Origin: JBBATK01 sp044228285
Lineage (GTDB): Bacteria; Bacteroidota; Ignavibacteria; Kapaibacteriales; NICIL-2
DNA: 64,000 bases
Assembly (NCBI GenBank): GCA_044228285.1
Contig: JBGAVD010000002.1
Coordinates: 310,001-374,000 of the forward strand
Direction of reading: 5' to 3'
Shown: in pieces, positions 8,801 through 17,868 of the stretch
Layout: each line of letters begins with the position of its first letter
How positions within the stretch are numbered: position 1 is the stretch's first letter
The notes under the pieces: model-generated
The model's database searches: none
The model's input: only the letters and a program-made list of their open reading frames with translations
Told to the model about the DNA's origin: nothing
Position numbers and translations under genes: made by a program

Positions 8801-10523
8801 ATGGGAGAACGGTGATGTCGAAGAGACAATGACGGTTGTTGCCCATTTCGTCTTCGAATTGATAGAGTACGGTTGTTGTACCGACGCTAAAGACGTCACC
8901 TGGATTTGAGGTACGATAGGTGTACAGTCCACAATTGTCAGCCTCGATAGCCACCGGTTCCGTCCACGTTACTGCTTGCTCTCCGCATACAGTTATGTTC
9001 GCTGGACATGGAGTGACAATGACTGGAGGAACGGTATCGACGACTTCAATGAATGCTAGACAAGTTGAACTCGCGCCTAAGCTATCGGTGACGGTGAGAT
9101 CGATAAAATAGAAGCCGGCAACGAATGGTCCGCTCTGACTCATTGTCAAGGTTATTGGTCCGCCTTCTGGGTCATAGGATCCGTTGTTGAGGTCTTCTGG
9201 ATTGACTGTAGCTGGAGCACAAGCGCTGGAGATGTACCGTTGAACATATCCGCAGTTGGCAACTGGTGCTTGATTGATGGTTGTAAGGACAACATCGTTG
9301 TTCGAGGACAATGCGTAGTTGATTGTATAATCACGTCCAGACAAAGTAGCGGTGCTACCGTCAGCCAAAGAGGAGAATGATCCGTTGATTGCGTCGCTAT
9401 CGTCGTTGCTGATGATTGTTACCGGACTCACTGTCTGAGCCATGTTCCCGCCGCTAAGGGTTGGATTGTTGAGGTTGACGCTTCCGTTAACGACAAGTTG
9501 GTCGTGCAGTGAACAAGGAGTAACACCTTGCACATCGATACGGAGAGTAGATCCTGATTGCATGGTGAGATCACCGTTCACGGTTATACAACCTGCTGAG
9601 TTGCCTCCTGGGGAAAGAACAGATCCACTCGAACACACTAAGCTGCCATTCAGAGTGCCACTGCCAGAAATTGTTCCGCCCTGAAGTTGGAAAACATATG
9701 CCGTAACATTTGCACCACCTAGGTCAAGTGTTGCCGAGTTCGAGGTTGCTAGGCGACAGTATCCACCCGAATATGGTCCGAAACCACCGCTGAATGAACC
9801 TAAGGAAACCACACCACTTGTTTTGTCGACAATGAACTGTGTGAAGATTCCCGATCCTAAAACCTGTTGATTGGCGGTTCCAACCAGTGCAAGCGAACCA
9901 GTTGCGTTCCAACCATCAGTGTCATCGCTGGTAACGTCACCATATACATTAATGTGTTTTGTGCATGAAATGCCGCAACCCAAAAAGTTCGTGTTCACTA
10001 GGTGGAAATCATTGAGAACGACGAGGTCGCTGTAGGCACCGCCATTGTTATAGCGTGTTGTGTTAGCGGTCGTAATGGTGAGATTGTACAGAGGCTGCGT
10101 TGAAGCGAGCTCAAAGAGTCCAATGTTTGAATTGACATCAATGGTGCTCGTACCTGCATCCAGACTCGAGCTGCCTTGTACTTTGAAGGCATGGGCCAAA
10201 GTGAGAGTCTCTGCGTTCAAACTCAGAGTACCGCCATATGAGGCGTCGATAATGAGCGCTTGAAGTGATGGACTCACATCCAGGCTGCAATTGTCGGACG
10301 ATGTTGCATTGAAGAGAACCGAATCGCCCGACGTTGGTACGCCGCTAGGTGACCAATTGCCAGCGTCATTCCAAACACCGCTTGCAGCGCCGTTGGTCCA
10401 CTCTTTGGTTGTGGCATGGGCAACTGTTGATCCGAGAACAAACAGTACTAGAAATAGCACTGTGAGAAGGTTGAAGCGCTGCTTCACAGACACTTCATGC
10501 TTGCATGGGGGAGCAAGGCTCAT
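5850..10523 (-). CDS. Giant surface protein, HYR/Ig-like repeats, T9SS C-terminal domain
   Basis: I chose ATG 10523 because GGAG stands just upstream (ggagtttcctATG); a longer frame opens at 10577. The 1557-residue product has a signal peptide ending near VLGSTVAHA. Residues about 40-450 are a beta-rich region of the kind seen in parallel beta-helices. An HYR-like domain with paired cysteines and a region ending near residue 650 follow. Then come eight consecutive repeats of about 76 residues (PVP..SLPTI..QCS...PTASDNC...TYTITWTY.DGNGN pattern). A short Asp-rich stretch (NDDDCDGVPDACDE) resembles thrombospondin type 3 calcium loops. The last 85 residues are a T9SS type A-like sorting domain (VWPNPANHSLNL ... 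LSNGSYTVQVE). A role as a surface adhesin or scaffold is inferred. It is monocistronic with its own terminator. Confidence 0.88.
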   Translation of the reverse strand: MSLAPPCKHEVSVKQRFNLLTVLFLVLFVLGSTVAHATTKEWTNGAASGVWNDAGNWSPSGVPTSGDSVLFNATSSDNCSLDVSPSLQALIIDASYGGTLSLNAETLTLAHAFKVQGSSSLDAGTSTIDVNSNIGLFELASTQPLYNLTITTANTTRYNNGGAYSDLVVLNDFHLVNTNFLGCGISCTKHINVYGDVTSDDTDGWNATGSLALVGTANQQVLGSGIFTQFIVDKTSGVVSLGSFSGGFGPYSGGYCRLATSNSATLDLGGANVTAYVFQLQGGTISGSGTLNGSLVCSSGSVLSPGGNSAGCITVNGDLTMQSGSTLRIDVQGVTPCSLHDQLVVNGSVNLNNPTLSGGNMAQTVSPVTIISNDDSDAINGSFSSLADGSTATLSGRDYTINYALSSNNDVVLTTINQAPVANCGYVQRYISSACAPATVNPEDLNNGSYDPEGGPITLTMSQSGPFVAGFYFIDLTVTDSLGASSTCLAFIEVVDTVPPVIVTPCPANITVCGEQAVTWTEPVAIEADNCGLYTYRTSNPGDVFSVGTTTVLYQFEDEMGNNRHCLFDITVLPLPDVSISQSQISGTCQDAKLLTAFVSNASTLAAPLHYMWTGPLSANTQSIQATLNGTYMVTVTDAADCYSTAAVTLVVDVTAPQPSLSSLPDINAQCSVSITTAPTASDDCNGLINGTTTDPLSYNTQGTYTITWTYTDVNGNSTSQIQTVHVADTDAPVPSLSSLPDVVAECSTVVSTIPTASDNCSGLINATTNDALSYSTQGTYTIVWHYTDAVGNTASQIQTVIVDDQSAPVPTTQNLPTINAQCSATVSTVPTASDNCAGLVQGTTADPLSYSSLGNHVITWTYDDGNGNTISQQQTVNVVDNTAPVPTQTSLATISGSCGITITNIPTASDDCAGVITATTTSPLSYSTVGTHTIVWTYNDGNGNSATQNQMVIVSDNTAPVPSVSSLPTLTAQCSLTISSAPTASDNCAGLITGTTSGPLSYTTQGTRTITWTYNDGNGNVSTQTQTIIIQDNTAPVPNQSVLPTINGQCSVVITTRPTASDNCSGTITATTTNPLSYTAQGTYTITWRYTDAQGNQSTQTQTVVVLDNTPPTPNVTNLPTVTSNCSAYVGYRPYATDNCGGCNNSGTSVRATTNSPTSFSTAGTYTIVWVYTDARGNTTTQNQTVVVVDNSAPVPNQSVLPTINRQCNYTVGYPRPSATDNCRGTITGTPSQYNFTSQGTYTLVWTYNDGNGNVTTQNQTVVIQDTTRPTMSCRGSSNSSAYSVGLNANGQLTLNSSMATSMVHYVSDNCSGTPSLSIVSGQTSFDCSNVGQLYTLGLMATDAAGNTSTCACIIRITPGSGNDDDCDGVPDACDEAPGGNDAVDNNNDGLPDCKYPPAYANIKTSWKCGNSKVWVWYRNNSSHTPTCIQYSALQSLINSNQVWLGGASYCCSGKLAGQDQDIPYGVWQSDETERLFVWPNPANHSLNLMLVGMEHEQKTVRLVDLLGATVFTTTLDASSSELNMDLSTLNLSNGSYTVQVESATTRISTQVVIIH
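6712..8560 (-). repeat. Eight tandem ~228-bp coding repeats (HYR-like)
   Basis: Eight in-frame units each encode a ~76-residue Ig-like domain with one Cys near the start (QCS) and one in (S/T)DNC. The most similar units share long stretches such as DGNGN and TASDNC, and two share PVPNQSVLPTIN. The seventh unit has an insertion (GGCNNSGTSVR). The regularity suggests growth by unequal recombination. Confidence 0.85.
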
Positions 10524-11696
10524 AGGAAACTCCAAATATATAGGTGAACAAACTGAACATGGTGGTGACCAGCGCAACAGTTCTCGTCCTATAGAATGTT
10601 CATCTCCTGATATCTGTCCGATGGATGGCTAGACTCGAGTCTGCCAAATGCGCGTGAACTCGCGAACTTTGCGTACAGTCCACTTGATCACTGCATCTGG
10701 CAGTTTTCGAGTCTAACGGAGGCTAACATAGGAAAGCCGTATAGCCCAATTCAGCACCGCTTAGTAAGTGCCTGAACTACTCTATTCAGTGCAGCGATGA
10801 TGTGGATAACTGTAGTGTTGGTGCCATGTCTAGGGCTATCAGTGTATTCACGTAGCAGCTTATTTGGATCACTATTCTCATCCACTGAGAGGGCTGTGCA
10901 TGCTATAGCTTGTGAAGTCTCCGGTAGACGGAAGCATGTGTAGGTCATCTAAAGGATCAACTGAATCTGAATCTGAACCTGAACGCTCTTGAGGTCTCTA
11001 CCAGTGATACCTACTTCAGGGAGAACTGTAGAAGCTGAAACACAATCCGATAATGAAGGAAGTATGAAAAGAGCTGAGGATCAGCTTTAGCTGAGGCTAC
11101 AAGGAATCAGAATCTGTCTGTTCGGTACTTCTCATTGTGTTCTGATTGAGGAAAGGAGAGTTTAGCAGATTGCGGACGGAAACATGGTAATAGCGCTTTG
11201 TTAGCGACGCTGTTTGAGATGCTGATAGTGTTTGTAAAGCTGAGTTTCGACAATACTCTTGGCTTAGACTGAAGGTACTCTGATGTCTCTAAAAGAAGCA
11301 CCTGGAGCATAAACCTTCGCTTCGTGGGCTGGTTTTTGATGAAAAAACTGAGACATTTAAAAAAAATATTCATAATAGAATTTTCAGGAAAGAGAGAGGA
11401 TGCAGGAGGGTATATGGCGAAGATCACAGAATGTTCGGCTGCTAAAAGTCCCAAAACAGCCTCAAAATGACGTTTTGTGAATCGCGTACTCGATGGTGCT
11501 CTCTGTAGAGGACGCATAATGGCAGCATAACAAAGTAGCGCATGACCGTCGGTATGAGGTATTGAGCTTTACAACTGCACATTGCAGACTAGTAAGTGAT
11601 ACGTACATGCTGCTAAGTGATTTTGTTGATATTTGCGCAGATGCCGACACTGCCGAGCATTCTTCGCTACCTAAGCGATGCTATGATACCAAACGA
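10524..11696. other. Long gap between divergent genes
   Basis: About 1.2 kb without a convincing gene. A short 6-base tandem (ctgaatctgaatctgaacctgaa) lies near 10968-10990. Open frames at 10751-10948 and 11107-11517 on the minus strand have no recognisable domain and low-information composition. The promoters of the divergent HYR-protein and histidine-kinase genes must lie here, but I cannot pinpoint them. Confidence 0.4.
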
Positions 11697-13592
11697 ATGA
11701 GTGAACGAACTATGAAGTCTTTAGCTGTTGTTTTCTTGATGCTGATCTCAAGCTCGATCAGTGCAGTTGAGGTGCTTGCCGACTCATCCTGCGCATGCGA
11801 CGGCTTTCGTTTAAAAGAAGTGGTGTTTTTTCAGGCAGTGCTGGCGGGTGACAGAGCTAAAATGCAGTCCCTGTATGAGAAAGCACAAACAGAATCTTCT
11901 TCGTCGGCGCTTTGTGCTCTCTACACGCTGAACATGCAGGCGCAGCTCGCCTTTTTTGATGGGCACGTAGACAGTGCTCGAGCATTGATTGAACTGCAGG
12001 TTAAAAAGCTCGATGAGCTTCAATGTGAAAAGAAGAGCTACGTATTCGCCGAGCGCCAACTTGGCTACTTCTGCTTCCAGCAAGGAGATGTTGAAGAGTC
12101 TGTTCGTCACATGCTGAGAGTAGCTGATTTGAGTGCGGCAAAAAAAGACACAGCTCAACAGCTTACCGCGTTGATGAACGTTACCACAATTCTGAATTCG
12201 CAAGGGGAGTATGCTCGCGCTATAGAGATTCTCGATAAAGTACAAAGCTTGGTGGATCCTAAAATGCATCGTGACTATTATGGGAATGTCGCAGAAGCAT
12301 ATCTCAACACCTACAAGTCTGAGTATGATCGTACTAAGAGTCCAATTGCAAAACAGCGGTACTTTGAGTGGGTTGATCTTAACCTCGAATACAACCGTCA
12401 CTCCGAAGCTATTGTCAACCGGGTACGTGCATACCACAATGCTGCCTTAGCTGCATCTATGAAGCAGGAGTTCTCGCGGAGTATTCTGTATGCCGACTCC
12501 GCGCTCGCTCTCGCTCCAGGAAAGTTCCCACCTGTGCTTCTCAGTGCGAATTATACTATGCGCGCTGCGGCATATGCTGGCTTAGAACACCATGCAAAAG
12601 CTCAAGCCTATGGTGATTCTGCCCTACGAATTGCATACCTGAGCGGCCATCCTGAAACAATACTCTCGGCTCAGGATGCTGTCTACGAAGTGGCGAAAGC
12701 AGCAGGTAACTTCAAGCAAGCGCTGACAGCACTTGAGCAAAAGATGAGTCTGAAAGATAGTATTGAAAACAAAGAGCGCGCAGCCAAAATCCGCTCTCTC
12801 GAGTTGAAGTACAACAAAGCCAAAGACGCGAAGACCATCAAGGAAATGGAGCAACAGCAAGAGATTGGGCGCCTCAACAACCGCTTCCTCATTGCTGCTC
12901 TTGTTGCTGTCGTGCTGATTGGTATTGTGCTCCTTGTTTTGTACCGTCAACGCGATCTCAAACACAAGCAAACTATTCTCGAAACCGAGCAGCGTTTGAA
13001 TCGCGCTCGCATGAATCCTCACTTCTTCTTTAACGCACTAACATCATTGCAGTCTTATTCACTGAAACCTGGGAATGGTGAACGTGTTTCGCAGTACCTG
13101 TCAAAGTACTCACGGATCATGCGACATACCTTAGAATCAACCTACAATGATGTGATTACGCTTGAGGAGGAGTTAGAGTACTTGACTGGTTATCTCGAAA
13201 TCGAATCTATGCGAAGCTCTGTTCCATTTGTCTACTCTATAGATATTGACCAGGAGATAGACCCATCTGAAACGATGATTCCTCCAATGATCCTGCAGCC
13301 ATTTATTGAGAATTCGATCGAGCATGGTTTCCGAGACATTGACTATGAGGGAGTGATTCAATTGTCGTTTATTTATGAGAACAACATGCTCTGTATCAGC
13401 ATTAGCGACAACGGTACATCAACAACCAATGAACAGCACAAGGGCTACCCATCGAGAGCTACTCAGATTATTCGTGATCGCCTCTTTCTCTTGAATCAGA
13501 AAACAGGTAGCAATGCACGCTTTGAGATACGCAATACAGATAGTCGCGGCTACACTGTTATCGTCACACTTCCTATCCTGCAGACCGCATGA
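11697..13592 (+). CDS. TPR sensor histidine kinase, LytS/YehU type
   Basis: The frame is open from 11562, but ATG 11697 or 11712 places a signal sequence at the N-terminus (MKSLAVVFLMLISSSISAVEVLA), so I start at 11697. About 370 residues of TPR-like helices would lie in the periplasm. A coiled linker is followed by one membrane helix (FLIAALVAVVLIGIVLLVLY, about residue 400). The cytoplasmic part carries the His_kinase signature ARMNPHFFFNAL, with phospho-acceptor His 442. A GHKL ATPase follows, with N-box MILQPFIENSIEHGF and the loop ISDNG. The stop overlaps the start of the LytTR regulator by four bases (ATGA), so the two are translationally coupled and form one two-component system. What the TPR domain senses is unknown. 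Confidence 0.9.
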   Translation: MSERTMKSLAVVFLMLISSSISAVEVLADSSCACDGFRLKEVVFFQAVLAGDRAKMQSLYEKAQTESSSSALCALYTLNMQAQLAFFDGHVDSARALIELQVKKLDELQCEKKSYVFAERQLGYFCFQQGDVEESVRHMLRVADLSAAKKDTAQQLTALMNVTTILNSQGEYARAIEILDKVQSLVDPKMHRDYYGNVAEAYLNTYKSEYDRTKSPIAKQRYFEWVDLNLEYNRHSEAIVNRVRAYHNAALAASMKQEFSRSILYADSALALAPGKFPPVLLSANYTMRAAAYAGLEHHAKAQAYGDSALRIAYLSGHPETILSAQDAVYEVAKAAGNFKQALTALEQKMSLKDSIENKERAAKIRSLELKYNKAKDAKTIKEMEQQQEIGRLNNRFLIAALVAVVLIGIVLLVLYRQRDLKHKQTILETEQRLNRARMNPHFFFNALTSLQSYSLKPGNGERVSQYLSKYSRIMRHTLESTYNDVITLEEELEYLTGYLEIESMRSSVPFVYSIDIDQEIDPSETMIPPMILQPFIENSIEHGFRDIDYEGVIQLSFIYENNMLCISISDNGTSTTNEQHKGYPSRATQIIRDRLFLLNQKTGSNARFEIRNTDSRGYTVIVTLPILQTA

Positions 13593-14332
13593 AGATCCTT
13601 ATTGTTGACGACGAGAAGATGATTCATGATGGCTTGCTAAGCATGCTGCAGAGCTGCGGAGTGTCGATTGAGTCCATTCACCAAGCCTTCAGCGTGAGCG
13701 CTGGCATAGAAGCCATACAGGAACACAAACCAGATCTTGTGCTTCTCGATGTAGAGATTGGTGAGGAAAAAGGGTTTGACCTGTTGAATCGCATCCAAGA
13801 CTATAGCTTCCAACTCATCTTCATTACTGCACATAATGAGTATGCACTCGATGCCTTCAAGTTTAGCGCTATCGACTTTCTGCTCAAACCCATTGATCAA
13901 GATGAACTGGTTCGTGGTCTCACACGAGCATCAGAGCGCATGCGTGAGCGCTTCCTCGTTGATCAAATCGCAGTTCTGCGCGATTCGTTGGAAGCTTTGA
14001 AAGTTGGAGATAAGAAAATCGTGCTCCGAGATCATGACTCGCTTCACTTTGTGAAGGTGAGTGATATCATCAAGTGCGAAGCCGATAGTAGCTATACAAA
14101 AGTGTTCCTCGCTAATGCGAAGACGATCGTGATTTCACGAACCCTCAAAGAGTACGAAACCCTCTTGGCTCCCTTTGGCTTTGTCAGAACCCATCATTCG
14201 CATATTGTTAATGTAAACCGCATTGTCCGATTCGATAAAAGTGATGGCGGTTCTCTTATCCTTGAGTCTGAACTGAGTGCGCCAGTCTCCCAACGTAAAC
14301 GAGAGTACATTCTCAGTATGCTTGAATCCTAA
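13589..14332 (+). CDS. LytTR-family response regulator
   Basis: A 247-residue regulator overlapping the kinase by ATGA. The receiver domain (1-120) has the acidic pair Asp 7/Asp 8, phospho-acceptor Asp 54 (VLLDVEIG), Thr 80 and Lys 100 (FLLKP). A LytTR DNA-binding domain follows (about 145-245), with the typical IIKCEADSSYTKVFL and FVRTHHSHIVNVNRI segments. LytTR proteins bind imperfect direct repeats upstream of target promoters. In the LytS/LytR family this pair often controls envelope or cell-wall functions. The targets here are not evident from the sequence; no nearby gene is clearly in the same unit. Confidence 0.93.
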   Translation: MKILIVDDEKMIHDGLLSMLQSCGVSIESIHQAFSVSAGIEAIQEHKPDLVLLDVEIGEEKGFDLLNRIQDYSFQLIFITAHNEYALDAFKFSAIDFLLKPIDQDELVRGLTRASERMRERFLVDQIAVLRDSLEALKVGDKKIVLRDHDSLHFVKVSDIIKCEADSSYTKVFLANAKTIVISRTLKEYETLLAPFGFVRTHHSHIVNVNRIVRFDKSDGGSLILESELSAPVSQRKREYILSMLES

Positions 14333-14813
14333 CAAGGCTAGTGTCTGTGCAGTCTTGTCTCCAACTTCCGCCTCTCTGTCTGCAGTATCAACCCTCAGCC
14401 TTTGAACGCACGAAAGTGCCAACTCGCGTTCTCTCTGTTAGCATCACATTCACACGGAAGTTCTTCTACCCAAGTGGAAGCTCGTGCCTGCCTCGTAACG
14501 ATGTGGACGAAGGTTCCTGATGAAGGCAGGGTAGCCTTTCAGTGCGTAAGACCATCTGAGCAGCGGAGCTGCTCAGATAACAAGAAGTCTCTTGAAAGGA
14601 GTGATGAGGGCTATCGTCTTGTGAAGCACCGTTGACCAATCATCTGATCATCTGTCGTGTTGTGGACTGCACTTGTTAGACAAAGCCAATCGTTTGTTAG
14701 AGTGCAGACACAAAATTTTGTGCTCAAAGATACTTTTATCTCCGAATCTCAGAATTACTCATCACGCGCCGCACCATGAGACCTAAACGGCGCTCAAACA
14801 ATCGACCAGCACC
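14333..14813. other. Gap holding a strong hairpin
   Basis: No gene is seen in 480 bases. At 14555-14577 a 10-bp perfect stem (tctgagcagc/gctgctcaga) closes on the loop gga without a following T-run. It could mark the end of the two-component operon about 220 bases upstream, but the missing U-tract argues against a standard terminator. Confidence 0.45.
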
Positions 14814-16391
14814 ATGAAACTACTCTCACTACTTGCGGCGTGTCTGCTCACGAGCATGGCGTGCACCGCACAGTTCGGCTCGATCAAGATCCCCAAAGCT
14901 TCCGATGTAAAGAAGGCGGTGGACAAAGAAATAAAGGAAGAAAAGGAAGGCATCATTAAAGAACCGAATGGTTCTGCGAGTCCTTCACGCGAAGCCTCAC
15001 CGTCGACACCCACAGCTACACCTTCAGGTAGTTCGTCGAACTCAGGTTCGAGCGATGGAAGTTCGCGTTCCTCGCGCGATTCAAAAACGACCATGCGCAA
15101 AGCTGAGGCGAGCGGAGAACTTACACCGCGAAAGATCTATACCTATGTCAGCAAAGTGTACAAGCGCGAAGTGCGCTACATGTTCACTCAGGATGTTCTC
15201 GATGTGCTCCAGAATTTCAATCGTAGTGCATACGACAATGGCGATGGCAAACGTGGATCTGAGCAGGGCTACAGCGACCGCAATGCTGTAAATGATTTGA
15301 ACAAAATACTGGCAGACTATGATGCCTGGCTCGAACAATCGCAGGCTCTCGACGAGTTTGCTCGCTATAAGTACAATGATGCGCAGAATGCTGCAGCACC
15401 TGCTGATAAGCTCAAGGCCTATAACCAAGTCATTACAGCATGTGAGATCATCAAACGCATTTCACCTAACAATGCCTTGGTTGAACCCAAGCTCGCAGAA
15501 GTGCGTCGTTTGATTGCAACTGTCGAGAAGTCACTTGGAAACTCGTTCACAAGCGACTTCCACAAAGCACACCTCAACGAGATGGTGTTTAGTGCAAAGC
15601 CATTTAAACCAGGTGAAGAGGCAAGTGCGGATATCCGCAACAGCTTCAAGGGTGGAGAAACAGTGTACGCAACGCTCTACCTTGGACGCAAGGTGCGACA
15701 AGCTTCAGACTCTTATGCGCAGCAGCCTATTCAAGTTCGCATCGACAAGAACTTGCGAGGACTCGGTAATATCTGGGTCACGACACCAATGCAAGAAAAC
15801 AGCTATCTGCAGTTTGCTATTGTACCAGGTGACGATTGGCTAAAAGAAAACTACGGTCCCTATCTCGAGAACAGAGAGATCTTCTATGCTGATTTCCTAG
15901 GTAATCTTGCGAAAGAGCTACCCTTGAAGCACGAGATCGAAGTCAAGTTTGATTTCCGTGCCAGCCGGGCTGAGAAGTTTAAAGCCAGCTTTAGTTATGA
16001 TATGACTGATGGCGCGGAAGGCATTGAGAAGCTCGCTGACAACTTGAAGAATCAACGTCTGAATAACACAAAGGTTCCAGAAGCCGGTATGTCGAACGCT
16101 GCTCTCGAACGCGAAATGCTTGAAATCTGTCAGCAGCGATTCCCCAACGATAAGTGGAAGCGCGCAATCATCGTGAGCAAAGATTGGAAGACAATTACGA
16201 ACAATCTCACTGGCGTGATTTTGCGACGTGAGCTGATGGCCGCAGTACTCTATACCAACTTTGAAGGGAAGTGTGGCTATGAGTATGTCGCATTTGGCCA
16301 AGTATACACAGGTGGCGGAAAGTACAGCAATTCGCTTCGTTTCTCCAGCTCTGGCGGCGGTACCTATCTGTCCTGTGATAAAGTAAAGTAG
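14814..16391 (+). CDS. Secreted protein of unknown function
   Basis: A 525-residue protein beginning with a clear signal peptide (MKLLSLLAACLLTSMACTA, likely cleavage before QF); the SMAC sequence could alternatively act as a weak lipobox. Residues about 35-100 are Lys/Glu-rich and then Ser/Pro/Thr-rich, a flexible linker. The rest (about 105-525) looks folded, with alternating helices and strands and few cysteines until the C-terminus (CGYEY, SCDKVK). I do not recognise the family. No T9SS sorting domain is obvious. A 12-bp inverted repeat lies 17 bases after the stop. Confidence 0.75.
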   Translation: MKLLSLLAACLLTSMACTAQFGSIKIPKASDVKKAVDKEIKEEKEGIIKEPNGSASPSREASPSTPTATPSGSSSNSGSSDGSSRSSRDSKTTMRKAEASGELTPRKIYTYVSKVYKREVRYMFTQDVLDVLQNFNRSAYDNGDGKRGSEQGYSDRNAVNDLNKILADYDAWLEQSQALDEFARYKYNDAQNAAAPADKLKAYNQVITACEIIKRISPNNALVEPKLAEVRRLIATVEKSLGNSFTSDFHKAHLNEMVFSAKPFKPGEEASADIRNSFKGGETVYATLYLGRKVRQASDSYAQQPIQVRIDKNLRGLGNIWVTTPMQENSYLQFAIVPGDDWLKENYGPYLENREIFYADFLGNLAKELPLKHEIEVKFDFRASRAEKFKASFSYDMTDGAEGIEKLADNLKNQRLNNTKVPEAGMSNAALEREMLEICQQRFPNDKWKRAIIVSKDWKTITNNLTGVILRRELMAAVLYTNFEGKCGYEYVAFGQVYTGGGKYSNSLRFSSSGGGTYLSCDKVK

Positions 16392-16407
16392 CCCCCATAG
16401 CAGAACT

Positions 16408-16474
16408 CGACGTTGGAGGTTGGAGGCGGTGCCTGCTCCTCTCGTCAAGGCGAGCATTGCTGCTCCAACGTCGA
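16408..16474 (+). repeat. Long structured inverted repeat after the secreted-protein gene
   Basis: Arms tcgacgttggag (16408-16419) and ctccaacgtcga (16463-16474) pair perfectly over 12 bp. The 43-base interior can form smaller stems, including ctcg/cgag. No T-run follows. Its position just after the stop suggests a 3' end structure or transcript stabiliser. Confidence 0.6.
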
Positions 16475-16537
16475 TATGTTCTGTATCAAAACCGTTGCTA
16501 ATAGCCTACAGTTTGACTTTCTCTCATCATCACGTCC

Positions 16538-16762
16538 ATGTTCGATCCAGGTACAGCCGTGCGGGTACTACAAAGTGGGGAAGTAGGAGTGGTCCGTGAC
16601 TACATCGTCGAAGCCGATCGCGACGCCCTTTACTTGATTCAATTATTGAATGGTCGCCACATTGAAGTAGAACAATTTCAAGTGCGAGCCCTTGAGGCGC
16701 TTCATCCCAGTCATCGCGTCGCTAAACAAAGACACTCACAACAGCTAAGGTCAGAACGTTAG
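16538..16762 (+). CDS. Small protein of unknown function
   Basis: A 74-residue frame starting MFDPGTAVRVLQSGEVGVVRD. The first 50 residues have an alternating pattern with two short Gly-containing turns, like a small beta-barrel of the KOW/CarD-N/SH3 kind: hydrophobic strands VRVLQ, VGVVRDYI, LYLIQLL and HIEVEQF. The tail is basic and Gln/Arg-rich. No signal peptide is present, so it should be cytosolic. It lies between two exported-protein genes with no clear ribosome binding site. The fold suggestion is an inference from strand pattern only. Confidence 0.5.
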   Translation: MFDPGTAVRVLQSGEVGVVRDYIVEADRDALYLIQLLNGRHIEVEQFQVRALEALHPSHRVAKQRHSQQLRSER

Positions 16763-16908
16763 ACCCCTTTCGCTTCTTTTTGTTGTCTGACTCCGTGGCC
16801 ATACACACTCTCTCGAAAAAAGGAAGCGTTGTGAGCACATAGTCGCAGCTATTTTCGTGCATAATCGCGCCACCAAGTGCGCAGTTCTTGCACGAATACA
16901 CAGTGACT

Positions 16909-17868
16909 ATGTCCCTTCTTCGCACCCTGTTTGCTCTGGTCGTTTTTGGCAGTGGCTGCTTGCTGCTCTCACAGCCCGTCCTTCAAACTCCAACCGAGAA
17001 ATATCCACACGATTTTCCTGTGCCGACCTTTCCCTCGCTTCTCCATAACCTGAAGTTGAAGCAACAGATAGATAGCGTACTTCGAAGTGTTGATGCGATC
17101 GTTGGAGTATCAGCAGAACTCGTAGAGCGTGCTGAGAGTCTAGAGTTCAACAACGATCAGCATTATCCCATGCAAAGCGTGTACAAACTCCCTTTGGCAG
17201 CGCATGTGTTGTCGCTTGTTGACGCAAAGCATCTCAAGCTCGACTCACTAATCAGCATTCGTAAGCAGGACTGGAAGCGGGATACATGGAGTCCGCTCGC
17301 CGAACGCTGCGCTTATAAGAGTACCAAGTTGTCGATCGACACCGTGCTACGCTCAATGGTTTCGGAATCCGACAATAATGCTTGCGACATACTTTTCCGC
17401 CTCCTCGGTGGCCCACGACAAGTAGAGCGTTATATGCATTCTCAAGGAATTACGCGCGTTCATATTCGCGCTACGGAAGACCAAATGCATCGGGGTGATA
17501 AAGCCCAATACACGAACTGGTGCGAGGCACAAGCCATGACTCTGCTTTTGCGCAAGTTGCATCAACAGACTTTGTTAAGTGCCTCGTCAACAACCCTTCT
17601 TCTACGGTACCTCACAGAAACCTCTAATCCAGCTAATCGCATAGTGGCGGGTCTACCTGAAGGTACAGCGGTGGCACATAAGACTGGCACGTCTGGGACT
17701 GTGAAAGGACGTATTGTAGCCTTGAACGACGTTGGGATTATTCGCCTACCAAATGGTCAACACCTCATTCTCAGCGTCTACGTTCATCATAGTGCCCTTT
17801 CCTATGACGCCTCCGCAAAGTGCATCGCGGATATCACAAAACTCATCTACAATGCATGTACTCAGTAG
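16909..17868 (+). CDS. Class A beta-lactamase, subclass A2-like
   Basis: The frame extends to a TTG at 16888, but ATG 16909 gives a compact signal peptide (MSLLRTLFALVVFGSGC...), so I chose it. The 319-residue enzyme has all class A serine beta-lactamase motifs: Ser 90-x-x-Lys 93 (MQSVYKLP), Ser 154-Asp 155-Asn 156 (SESDNN), the general base Glu 190 (RATEDQMH) and Lys 258-Thr-Gly (AHKTGTSG). The sequence around the Glu, ATEDQM...QYTNW, matches the pattern of the A2 branch (PER, CepA, CfxA-like enzymes of Bacteroidota) rather than TEM/SHV, where it is E..LN. It should hydrolyse beta-lactams in the periplasm. The spectrum cannot be deduced. No regulator or mobile element flanks it, which suggests a resident chromosomal gene. 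Confidence 0.93.
   Translation: MSLLRTLFALVVFGSGCLLLSQPVLQTPTEKYPHDFPVPTFPSLLHNLKLKQQIDSVLRSVDAIVGVSAELVERAESLEFNNDQHYPMQSVYKLPLAAHVLSLVDAKHLKLDSLISIRKQDWKRDTWSPLAERCAYKSTKLSIDTVLRSMVSESDNNACDILFRLLGGPRQVERYMHSQGITRVHIRATEDQMHRGDKAQYTNWCEAQAMTLLLRKLHQQTLLSASSTTLLLRYLTETSNPANRIVAGLPEGTAVAHKTGTSGTVKGRIVALNDVGIIRLPNGQHLILSVYVHHSALSYDASAKCIADITKLIYNACTQ

Noticed and set aside
10751..10948. 65-residue minus-strand frame in the gap before the histidine kinase
   Set aside because: No recognisable motif, no ribosome binding site and isolated position; probably chance.
11107..11517. 136-residue minus-strand frame
   Set aside because: No domain, mixed composition and no context support.
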